Made by a program: the position numbers and the translations under genes. A DNA stretch of 32,023 nt, from positions 1-32,023 of the forward strand of contig CAISXI010000032.1 in the NCBI GenBank assembly GCA_903889425.1. Reading direction: 5' to 3'. Positions 26,044 through 32,023 of this stretch are shown in pieces. The notes under the pieces are model-generated. The model saw only the letters and a list, made by a program, of their open reading frames with translations. It was not told where the DNA came from and made no database searches. Origin of the DNA: an uncultured Roseiflexaceae bacterium (GTDB taxonomy: Bacteria > Chloroflexota > Chloroflexia > Chloroflexales > Roseiflexaceae). Within the stretch, counting starts at the first letter, position 1, and each line of letters starts with the position of its first letter.

Positions 26044-27243
26044 ATGCTTACCCCCAAACTCTTCCGGCAAACAGTAATCAATCATACCCGCCAGACGCCC
26101 CGTATCGACCCCGTATGTCCGCATGCGCCACCCAATGACATGTGTGGTGGGTGTACGTTTCAAGATATTGCCTATGTTGACCAAATCGCCGCCAAAGGCC
26201 AAGCCTTGGCCGATTTATGGCAAACGCAGCTCCCCGCTGATATCCCAACGCCTACGGTCATCGCCTCACCCGACCCATTGACGTACCGCACCCGCATGGA
26301 TTTCATCTCCAGCAAAGGGCGCTTTGGGTTGCGCCGCGGTGGCAAATTCAATTACATCATCGACCTCAGTACCTGCCACCTCATCCCACCAGCCGCCTTT
26401 GACATTGCCCAGCAAACCTGGCAACAAACCCAGGCGTTGGGATTGCCCGACTACAATTTACGGAGCCACGAAGGCTTTCTACGCTACATCATTGTGCGCC
26501 GGAGCCCCGACAATCGTTATATGATTGTGTTGCTTACTAGTGCGCCAACTGATGAATACACCGTCGCCATGGAACAAGTAGCCCAAACCACCTTGGCACA
26601 CCCCGATGTCCACAGCGTGCATTGGCTTCGCAACGATGGTCCTTCCGACGTGTCATTTGGTACTCTCTATCGCCACTGGGGCGAAGCATTATTACCAATG
26701 CGCGTCGGCGATAATACGTTGTTTATCGGCCCAAATACATTTTTCCAAAATAACATCTACTTACTCGATGCCTTGCTCGCTGCCATCAAAACCGCCGTCG
26801 GCAATGCCAACCACGTCGCTGATTTGTATGGGGGCGTCGGCACCATCGCCCTCAGCCTCGCCGCCCACGTCGGACAGGTGCATTGTGTCGAATCAGTGGT
26901 CGAAAGCATTGAGCTCTGCCATCACAATATTGCAGCCTCCAGCCACACCAATGTGACGGCCGAAGTCGCCGATGTGGCAGATTTTTTACGCACGACAACC
27001 CGCACGTTTGATACGATTGTCGTTGATCCGCCCCGTGTCGGATTGGGTGCAGATGTCTGTCGTGAGATTTTGCGCCTCGCCCCGCAAAAATTAATCTATG
27101 TTTCATGTAATCCATTATCACAACTCAGTGATGCCGCCATCCTTACCGAGGGGTATCGCCTAGTATCGTTGCAAGGGTACGATATGTTCCCGCAGACACC
27201 GCATTTTGAAACATTGGCTATTTTTGAGCGCCTTAATACCTAA
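26044..27243 (+). CDS. RumA/TrmA-family RNA (uracil-5)-methyltransferase
   Basis: A 399-residue SAM-dependent enzyme that methylates C5 of a uridine in 23S rRNA or tRNA. It lacks an N-terminal TRAM domain and begins almost at once with the [4Fe-4S] ligands C25, C34, C37 and C111 (CPHAPPNDMCGGC and DLSTCHL); the first spacing, CX8C, is longer than the usual CX5C. The SAM region VADLYGGVGTIALSLA follows, then VVDPPRVGL, the nucleophile C355 in YVSCNP, and the general base E389 in PHFETLAIF. NTFFQNN is also diagnostic. AAGG precedes ATG 26044. The kinase gene begins 12 bases downstream. RlmC, RlmD or TrmA specificity cannot be told from sequence alone. Confidence 0.92.
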   Translation: MLTPKLFRQTVINHTRQTPRIDPVCPHAPPNDMCGGCTFQDIAYVDQIAAKGQALADLWQTQLPADIPTPTVIASPDPLTYRTRMDFISSKGRFGLRRGGKFNYIIDLSTCHLIPPAAFDIAQQTWQQTQALGLPDYNLRSHEGFLRYIIVRRSPDNRYMIVLLTSAPTDEYTVAMEQVAQTTLAHPDVHSVHWLRNDGPSDVSFGTLYRHWGEALLPMRVGDNTLFIGPNTFFQNNIYLLDALLAAIKTAVGNANHVADLYGGVGTIALSLAAHVGQVHCVESVVESIELCHHNIAASSHTNVTAEVADVADFLRTTTRTFDTIVVDPPRVGLGADVCREILRLAPQKLIYVSCNPLSQLSDAAILTEGYRLVSLQGYDMFPQTPHFETLAIFERLNT

Positions 27244-27255
27244 ACAGGATGCCCG

Positions 27256-28725
27256 ATGATTCCGATTCGTCCAGACATTCTCTGCCCACGCTGTCGACGC
27301 ATTAATTCGCGCCGAGCCACCGTTTGCAGATATTGCACCCAGGCCCTCGGCTTTGTCGATGGCAACAACTGTTATTTTTTGGTGCGGGTCATCAAAACCG
27401 GCGGCCAAGCCGTTATTTTTGAGGCCATCGATGACAATAGCCACCGCACCTATGCCATCAAAGAAATCGCCTTGCCCCTCGACCCCGATCAAGCCCTTGA
27501 GGCCTTCCAACGCTGTGCCGTCGAAGCACGATTACTCGCAACGCTGGCACATCCTGGCATTCCTCATTTTTATAGTTGTATTATCGAAAACGGCCGGGTC
27601 TATATCATCATGGATATGGTGCGGGGCACCGACCTCGAAGATGTCTTGCGCCAACGTGGCCAGATGAGTGAACGTGAAGTCCTCTCTATCGCGAGCCAAG
27701 TCTGCGATATTTTGTATTATTTGCACCACCAAGCCAATTCCGTGGTCTTCCGCGATGTCAAGCCATCCAATATTATGTTTGACAGCGATGGGTTTGCGAC
27801 GATGATTGATTTTGGGATTGCCCGCTTTACCAATAGTCAACGTGGGGTCGTGATGGGTACCCCTGGCTATGCGCCACCCGAACAATACCGCGGTGATGTT
27901 TCTGTGGCATCAGATATCTATGCCCTCGGGGCGACCATGCATCATTTACTCACTGGGCGCGACCCGCGTGGCCAAAAACCCTTCTCGTTCCCACCGGTAC
28001 GTGACCTCGCCCCCCAGGTCTCGCAGCTCACCGCTGATGTGGTGCAACGTGCGCTCCAACTCAACCCCAACGAACGCTTTCTCAGTGCACTCGATATGCG
28101 GGCGGCCATCCGGGCAGTCATTCGGAGCGAAGATACCAACATCCTGCCAATCATCCGTGATACTTCCCCCATCCCCACCCGTGCCATCATTAGCGCGAGT
28201 AGTGGCCCCAATATTACCCATGCGCTAGGGGAAGCACAATACACCACCAACGTGATTACGCCATCAGATGCCCAACAACATATCGCTACCAATGAATTAT
28301 CGTTTGTCCCGCAAGAAGTACCGAGTGCCCCGCCATCACCCACACCCAAAGTCAACAATTCCCCGGCGCGGCGGCCAGCATTTTTCACCCAGCGTATCCT
28401 AATTGCAGTCGTATTGCTACTCTGTTTTATCGGCGGCGGGATTTGGTTTTTTCGATCGCCAACCCTCAATTGGCAAGCAAATACGCCGCAACGGATATCG
28501 GTGTCACTCACCGTCGACATTACCGCAGATGCCGATATCGATATTGCCTTCGCCAAAGCCTATAGCGACTATATCCGCACCACCTATGGCACCAATATGC
28601 AAATCACGAGCACGCCCCATTTCCTTGGGCGACCACCCGAAGCAATACGCCAAAATGCCGATGGCACCACCCACTACCAAGGAATTATCGTCGCCGATAT
28701 TGCCCCAAAATCACCACAACCCTAA
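27256..28725 (+). CDS. Zinc-ribbon, membrane-anchored Hanks-type Ser/Thr protein kinase
   Basis: A 489-residue protein. An N-terminal zinc ribbon (C10, C13, C24, C27) precedes a kinase domain at about 37-300. The Gly-rich loop is TGGQAVIF, the ATP lysine is in YAIKEI, the catalytic loop is FRDVKPSNIMFD with Arg-Asp kept but Phe for His, then DFGIAR and the activation segment end MGTPGYAPPEQY. The RD arrangement implies control by phosphorylation. A Pro/Ser-rich linker leads to one membrane helix (ILIAVVLLLCFIGGGIWFF, about 380-398) and about 90 extracellular residues without PASTA repeats. It follows the RNA methyltransferase by 12 bases and overlaps the convergent SRAP gene by 15. Confidence 0.93.
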   Translation: MIPIRPDILCPRCRRINSRRATVCRYCTQALGFVDGNNCYFLVRVIKTGGQAVIFEAIDDNSHRTYAIKEIALPLDPDQALEAFQRCAVEARLLATLAHPGIPHFYSCIIENGRVYIIMDMVRGTDLEDVLRQRGQMSEREVLSIASQVCDILYYLHHQANSVVFRDVKPSNIMFDSDGFATMIDFGIARFTNSQRGVVMGTPGYAPPEQYRGDVSVASDIYALGATMHHLLTGRDPRGQKPFSFPPVRDLAPQVSQLTADVVQRALQLNPNERFLSALDMRAAIRAVIRSEDTNILPIIRDTSPIPTRAIISASSGPNITHALGEAQYTTNVITPSDAQQHIATNELSFVPQEVPSAPPSPTPKVNNSPARRPAFFTQRILIAVVLLLCFIGGGIWFFRSPTLNWQANTPQRISVSLTVDITADADIDIAFAKAYSDYIRTTYGTNMQITSTPHFLGRPPEAIRQNADGTTHYQGIIVADIAPKSPQP

Positions 28726-29190
28726 TTGCTGACGACTCCCCGCCATTGGTACCACTGTCGCTTGATCAATTAACCACGGCATGCGCGGATGGTGTGTCAT
28801 GGCCTGATAGGCAGTATCGGCGGCGGTGGTCAGCATAAATACCCGGTCGGCCACCACGATGCCGTGGATGCCATGGGTAATACCAAACCACACCCCTTGT
28901 TCGTATCCTGCAGTCACGAGGATTTGGACGAACTGGGGGTGATGGTGTTGCCACTTGCCCGCAACCACACTTTCTTTTTGAGCCCACGCGGTGGCTGGTA
29001 ACCCCGCCACTTCGTTGCGATTACCCCAGCGCCACAATGCCAGCCCCCCCGTCGCATCACGTACCGGCAATACCGGCGTCCCTGCCCAGTAGCGCGCTTC
29101 ATATTCCCCAGCCGTTGGCGCTATTGGCGTCGCTCCGGTGAGTAACGGATCGTGCGTATCATGCCAAGAAAAACGGGCCGCACCACACAT
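28711..29190 (-). CDS. Compact, divergent SRAP (YedK/HMCES-like) abasic-site protein
   Basis: A 159-residue protein of the SOS response-associated peptidase family, which crosslinks to abasic sites in single-stranded DNA through an N-terminal Cys. Starting at ATG 29190, rather than the ATG three bases earlier, puts C2 at the mature N-terminus and gives GAGG a better spacing. The family frame is visible: MCGAARFS, ARYWAGTPVLPV in place of RYNIAP, ALWRWGN for MRWG, E97 in TAGYEQG for the GFYEW Glu, and H134 in HPRMP for the HxRMP His. However, W69 (AWAQKE) replaces the conserved Asn of NARxE, and the protein is about 60 residues shorter than YedK. Activity is therefore plausible but unproven. 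Confidence 0.75.
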   Translation of the reverse strand: MCGAARFSWHDTHDPLLTGATPIAPTAGEYEARYWAGTPVLPVRDATGGLALWRWGNRNEVAGLPATAWAQKESVVAGKWQHHHPQFVQILVTAGYEQGVWFGITHGIHGIVVADRVFMLTTAADTAYQAMTHHPRMPWLIDQATVVPMAGSRQQLGLW

Positions 29191-30077
29191 CATTTACCTC
29201 ATCCTAATGCATAAAAATCGTTACTTCGTATAACTTATTACCTACGCCAATCGAGGCCGTACACTGGTTGTTTTACGGTACATTGATCCGTCATTATCGA
29301 TAATCAATTTTACACGCACATTGACCATGCATAGCGCTAGTATGTACCCGTTGGGCACGCGGCGTGGCCCACGTTATGCATTGAAATTATTGCATTTGTG
29401 TGTCACCCTCATGCGCCGTCCGCACACCATAATGGCGAGGAAGATACCGCAATCGATGGTATCTCCACCTATTTTTGGTATTCCCCATCCAGAATATATG
29501 GTATCTGGTAGCCCGTTTAATACTATCGTCGCATAATTTTGTGATGATATAGACCAATAATATTAGGTTATTTCGAGAATGAGAATATTGCCCAAATGCC
29601 GCCAAATGTGCTGTAGCGTAACAACATCTTTCTATTATTTTCGTTTAAATATTTTATTATTTGGGTGTATATTCACTCGAATTCAGACGAGAGCGGGTGG
29701 GTTGATCCTGTTTTGTGTGCTGGTTTGCCCCTCACCGTGGGGTATCTAGGTGCAGTAAAAACGGGATTTACCGCTTGCAAATGCACAATTTGCGTTGTAT
29801 TTTTTTGTGTGCGTTGAAAATAGTAGGCTAATCAAATACACGGATGTGTGTGGTTTTGCAAAAAAATATAGCGTACAAGTGTTTTTTAATAGATGTACGT
29901 GATTAAAAAAATTACAGTATAGTGAGAAAAAAACACTCCAGCAGATAATATTGCACATAGTATTTTGTGGAAAACACAAAAAAAATCGCCAATCGTCGCA
30001 CGTAGCTGGTAGCACATACTACGAGGAAGGGTCTTGACAAAAGGAATAAAAAAGCGCAATATATATACGAATCGACT

Positions 30078-30117
30078 GATTAATTTTACTTTTGGCGGTT
30101 ATATGTAAAAATTAATC
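30078..30117 (+). repeat. Inverted repeat upstream of the rhodopsin promoter
   Basis: GATTAATTTTAC (30078-30089) pairs with GTAAAAATTAATC (30105-30117), 12 pairs with one extra A, around a 15-base spacer. The half-site ATTAATCT recurs in the palindrome over the rhodopsin -10 box, which suggests two sites for one regulator. Confidence 0.45.
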
Positions 30118-30202
30118 TCATTTCAATGTCGATTTGAGTAGGTATTATTTAAGTATGCCAAAATATGCGAGAGTAATCTGCAATTTGGTGTTTGGAGGTG
30201 CG

Positions 30203-30238
30203 TTGACGGACTTAAGTGTCAAGATTATAATTAATCTT
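30203..30238 (+). promoter_or_regulatory. Rhodopsin promoter with a palindrome over the -10 box
   Basis: TTGACG (30203-30208) and a perfect TATAAT (30226-30231) have a 17-base spacer. AAGATTA-TAAT-TAATCTT (30221-30238) is a perfect inverted repeat centred on the -10 box and reaching the expected start point, an ideal repressor site. The leader would be about 115 bases and contains a GTGTGT/ACACAC hairpin before the AAGGAAAG ribosome site at 30338-30345. Confidence 0.65.
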
Positions 30239-30353
30239 AACTACAAATGCTCGCAAATTCCGTACAAACAAATGCGTTAAACAAATGTTACACGCGACAA
30301 GTGTGTGTTTTTCGTAGATACACACAAAAATCACACGAAGGAAAGAAGTTAAG

Positions 30354-31124
30354 ATGAATTTACTGCCCGAATTGTTGTCATCACAGTACTCACTGGTATA
30401 CAACATCCTGAGTTTTACTATTGCTAGTATGGGCGCTTCATTCGTGTTCTTCTTGATGGCCCGCCAACAAGTTGGTGTTACGTATCGTCCAGCCCTTCTT
30501 TTCTCTGCGTTGGTTGTCGGTATCGCTTGTTATCACTACTTCCGGATTTTCGATAGCTTTGAATCAGCATATGCATTGGCTGATGGCGTTTACAAGCCAA
30601 GCGGCAAGCCTTTCAATGATGCGTATCGCTATGTCGACTGGATGTTGACCGTCCCCCTATTGCTGGTGGAATTGGTCGCTGTATTGCATCTAGCCAAAGA
30701 CGTGAGCCGCAAAATGCTCGTGAACCTCATCATTGCAGCTGTTTTGATGATTGGTCTGGGGTATATTGGCGAAGGCGAGCTTACAAACATGACGACTCGC
30801 GCCATCTGGGGCACGTTGAGCAGCATTCCGTTTGTGTACATTCTGTATGTGCTTTGGGTTGAATTGGGCACACAGGTCAAAACCCAGAGTGAGACCGTGC
30901 GTGGTTTGCTCAAAATTACCCGTGTAGTACTCGTTGCGACTTGGGGCGTTTATCCGGTCACCTACTTATTGCCCATGCTTGGTATCGATATTCAATCCTC
31001 AGTGGTTGCGATTCAAGTAGGGTATGCGTTGGCAGACGTGGCCGCCAAATGTGGCTACGGCTTGTTGATCTTTTTCATTGCTCGCGCCAAGAGCGAAGAA
31101 GACGGCAGTTTGCCAGTAGCATAG
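30354..31124 (+). CDS. Xanthorhodopsin-like light-driven proton pump
   Basis: A 256-residue seven-helix microbial rhodopsin of the inner membrane that should pump protons outward on illumination. Helix C reads RYVDWMLTVPLLLVEL: proton acceptor D95, T99 and donor E106 make the DTE triad of proteorhodopsin and xanthorhodopsin. H61 in helix B matches the His that partners the acceptor Asp. L103 is at the tuning site of green-absorbing proteorhodopsin (L105). Helix G has D228 and the retinal Schiff-base K232. In helix E, IWGTLSS aligns with bacteriorhodopsin VWWAIST, so G153 replaces Trp138; in xanthorhodopsin the equivalent Gly156 opens the carotenoid-antenna site. AAGGAAAG precedes the ATG by 8 bases. 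No retinal synthesis gene is nearby. Confidence 0.96.
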   Translation: MNLLPELLSSQYSLVYNILSFTIASMGASFVFFLMARQQVGVTYRPALLFSALVVGIACYHYFRIFDSFESAYALADGVYKPSGKPFNDAYRYVDWMLTVPLLLVELVAVLHLAKDVSRKMLVNLIIAAVLMIGLGYIGEGELTNMTTRAIWGTLSSIPFVYILYVLWVELGTQVKTQSETVRGLLKITRVVLVATWGVYPVTYLLPMLGIDIQSSVVAIQVGYALADVAAKCGYGLLIFFIARAKSEEDGSLPVA

Positions 31125-31136
31125 TCGGTCTCCGTT

Positions 31137-31173
31137 TGAACCTAGGCTTTCACTATATGAAAGCCTAGGTTCA
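31137..31173 (+). repeat. Perfect 16-bp hairpin between the rhodopsin and the small membrane protein
   Basis: A 16-bp perfect stem with a CTATA loop starts 12 bases after the rhodopsin stop. It is followed by ATCGTTTAG rather than a T-run, so it is more likely to protect the rhodopsin message end, or to lower readthrough into the next gene, than to terminate fully. Confidence 0.75.
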
Positions 31174-31195
31174 TCGTTTAGAAAGCAGAATTAGC

Positions 31196-31402
31196 ATGAT
31201 GAGACAACAACCGTGGCTGAGACTATTGGGTAGTGTCGTCGTTGGTGCAGTGCTTGGCGGTTTGTTTGGTGTCGTGTTTGGCTGGATCGCTTCTTGGTTT
31301 TCAAATGGTCCTGATGTATGGCAAGGTATCCGCGAATCTGCGCCATGGTTCGCAGTGATGGGTATCGTTGCAGGGTTCTTGATGAGCATTGAAAAGCAGT
31401 AA
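31196..31402 (+). CDS. Small membrane protein with a four-glycine zipper
   Basis: I do not recognise this 68-residue protein. It has a basic N-terminus (MMRQQPWLRLL), a first hydrophobic helix at about 10-35 and a second at about 48-65 separated by a polar loop with Asn, Asp and Trp. G17, G21, G25 and G29 are spaced exactly four apart, a glycine zipper, a pattern that drives close packing of membrane helices. It may pair with itself or with another membrane protein. It lies 71 bases after the rhodopsin on the same strand, separated by a hairpin, and has no obvious promoter of its own, so it is probably cotranscribed. ATG 31199 is an equally possible start; the ribosome site is weak (AGAAAG). 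Confidence 0.7.
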   Translation: MMRQQPWLRLLGSVVVGAVLGGLFGVVFGWIASWFSNGPDVWQGIRESAPWFAVMGIVAGFLMSIEKQ

Positions 31403-31507
31403 TGTTGATAATTGGCAAAAAATATCCTCCGTGCACTGAAACAGTAATTAATCAACGAAAAATACAATACCTACGCTAAAACCCCAGCCCACCACGTCAT
31501 TCCATGC

Positions 31508-31556
31508 CGGTTGCAATGGCAACCGTAGAGACGTAGCAGGCTGCGTCTAAATTTTT
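31508..31556 (+). terminator. Double hairpin and T-run ending the rhodopsin operon
   Basis: CGGTTGC/GCAACCG (31508-31525) is followed by AGACGTAG/CTGCGTCT (31529-31548, one G-T pair) and then AAATTTTT. The second hairpin with its T-run fits an intrinsic terminator. The GTAGAGACG...GCGTCT shape also resembles dispersed palindromic repeats found in several environmental bacteria, so it could be a decayed repeat copy. Confidence 0.5.
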
Positions 31557-31582
31557 GGATTAACCCAAACTCAGGGTATACT
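31555..31582 (+). promoter_or_regulatory. Possible dnaE promoter
   Basis: TTGGAT (31555-31560) and TATACT (31577-31582) with a 16-base spacer, 46 bases before the dnaE ATG. The -35 match is only partial and overlaps the end of the preceding terminator. Confidence 0.35.
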
Positions 31583-31628
31583 AGTATATAGAGAAACAGG
31601 CCTACGTTTTGATATTAACGGTACTACA

Positions 31629-32023
31629 ATGAACGATTTTGTGCATCTTCACGTCCATTCCGAATACAGCCTGCTAGACGGCTATGCCACTATCAACGGC
31701 ATCGTCAAACGTGCCGCCGAGCTGGGCATGGATAGCATTGCCGTCACTGACCACGGGGTCATGTACGGCGCCATTGATTTTTATAATGCCGCCAAAAAAG
31801 CCAACGTCAAACCGATTATCGGGCTCGAAGCCTATATCGCACCAAAAAACCGATCCGACCCCACCCAACGCGGCTCACGCAACTATAATCACCTGCTCTG
31901 CTTAGCCACCGACATGACCGGCTACCGCAATTTGGTCAAACTCACCACCAAAGCCCACCTCGAAGGAATGGGCTCCAAGGGGATTTTTGCGCGGCCGCGT
32001 ATCGACCGCGAATTGCTCCTCAA
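31629..32023 (+). CDS. dnaE: DNA polymerase III alpha subunit, N-terminal part, cut by the window edge
   Basis: The first 131 residues of the replicative polymerase catalytic subunit, open to the window end. They form the start of the PHP domain: FVHLHVHSEYSLLDG with the metal-ligand His residues, then AVTDHGVMYGAIDFYNAA, KPIIGLEAYIAP and the HLLCLATDMTGYRNLVKL segment. These are highly typical of DnaE, and the kept His and Asp ligands suggest an intact metal site that could support proofreading or structure. PolC is excluded because its PHP domain is not N-terminal. The ATG at 31629 gives the standard N-terminus; no strong ribosome site is seen. Confidence 0.96.
   Translation, partial: MNDFVHLHVHSEYSLLDGYATINGIVKRAAELGMDSIAVTDHGVMYGAIDFYNAAKKANVKPIIGLEAYIAPKNRSDPTQRGSRNYNHLLCLATDMTGYRNLVKLTTKAHLEGMGSKGIFARPRIDRELLL

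Larger units (their letters stand above)
29191..30353. other. AT-rich non-coding region upstream of the rhodopsin gene
   Basis: Over 1.1 kb without a convincing gene. Short open frames here (29321-29536 plus, 29746-30015 minus) have no ribosome site and no recognisable protein. Composition turns strongly AT-rich after about 29.5 kb. A-tracts at 29860-29866, 29882-29887 (as T), 29905-29911, 29927-29933 and 29978-29985 are spaced about 21.5, 23.5, 22 and 51 bases, close to whole helical turns, so the DNA may be bent. TTGACA at 30034-30039 with AATATA 18 bases on is a possible distal promoter. A palindrome ATTATCGATAAT lies at 29293-29304. Confidence 0.7.

Noticed and set aside
29321-29536. 71-residue plus-strand open frame
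   Set aside because: No ribosome site, odd composition and no family resemblance; probably chance.
29641-29790. Riboswitch-like GC patch with a CCCC/GGGG hairpin in the AT-rich region
   Set aside because: Only a 4-bp stem is visible and no known aptamer core can be matched.
29878-29937. Long-range inverted repeat AGTGTTTTTT/AAAAAACACT
   Set aside because: Mostly homopolymer pairing with a 40-base gap in A/T-tract DNA; expected by chance here.
29746-30015. 89-residue minus-strand open frame
   Set aside because: Phe/Cys-rich product of AT-rich DNA with no ribosome site and no recognisable domain; it lies over the A-tract region.
1-32023. CRISPR arrays, tRNA or rRNA genes, insertion sequences
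   Set aside because: No regularly spaced repeats, tRNA-like cloverleaf, rRNA segment or transposase was recognised on either strand.

Overview
The window most likely comes from a Chloroflexota bacterium, perhaps a filamentous Chloroflexales- or Herpetosiphon-like lineage. This is inferred from gene content: a bacterial XPB helicase, a BTAD regulator, class II fructose bisphosphatase, VanW-type and SH3/NlpC wall proteins, and a xanthorhodopsin-like proton pump. Base composition is moderate, slightly above 50% GC in most genes by eye. I recognised no rRNA, tRNA, CRISPR array or transposase. Both ends cut genes: a GH4 glycosidase on the left and DNA polymerase III alpha (dnaE) on the right.

From 1 to about 7.3 kb all genes lie on the plus strand. 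They are the GH4 end, an unrecognised His-rich protein, DNA-3-methyladenine glycosylase I (tag), XPB-type helicase and a TVP38/DedA-like membrane protein in a tightly overlapping run, then galactokinase (galK) with a PhoB/PhoR-like two-component pair. From 7.4 to 14.1 kb is an envelope and glycan block: three glycosyltransferases on plus, then convergent VanW-family and MGDG-synthase-type genes on minus. From 14.4 to 18.2 kb are a BTAD regulator, a tyrosine recombinase and an SH3-SH3-SH3-NlpC/P60 wall hydrolase. From 18.3 to 22.7 kb are a long-form glucose-1-phosphate thymidylyltransferase, convergent glpX, and groES-groEL behind a near-consensus CIRCE element and sigma-70 promoter. From 22.8 to 29.2 kb are a GT-C membrane glycosyltransferase, a second MGDG-synthase-like enzyme, a RumA/TrmA-family RNA methyltransferase, a zinc-ribbon Ser/Thr kinase and a compact, divergent SRAP protein.

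The most unusual part is 29.2 to 31.6 kb. A 1.16-kb AT-rich non-coding stretch with roughly phased A-tracts leads to a good promoter whose -10 box sits inside a perfect inverted repeat. This drives a 256-residue microbial rhodopsin with the DTE proton-pump triad, a helix-B His, a green-type Leu, and Gly where bacteriorhodopsin has Trp138. That Gly is the change that opens the carotenoid-antenna window in xanthorhodopsin. A perfect 16-bp hairpin separates it from a 68-residue membrane protein with a four-glycine zipper. The rhodopsin, the hairpin and the small protein look like a compact light-energy cassette, and the small protein is the best candidate for something undescribed. No retinal or carotenoid synthesis genes are visible here, so the chromophore must come from elsewhere in the genome.

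The genes fall into four themes: DNA repair (tag, XPB, SRAP, dnaE), envelope and glycan building (six glycosyltransferases, VanW, NlpC/P60, nucleotide-sugar synthesis), protein folding (groESL), and signalling (PhoB/PhoR, BTAD, kinase).
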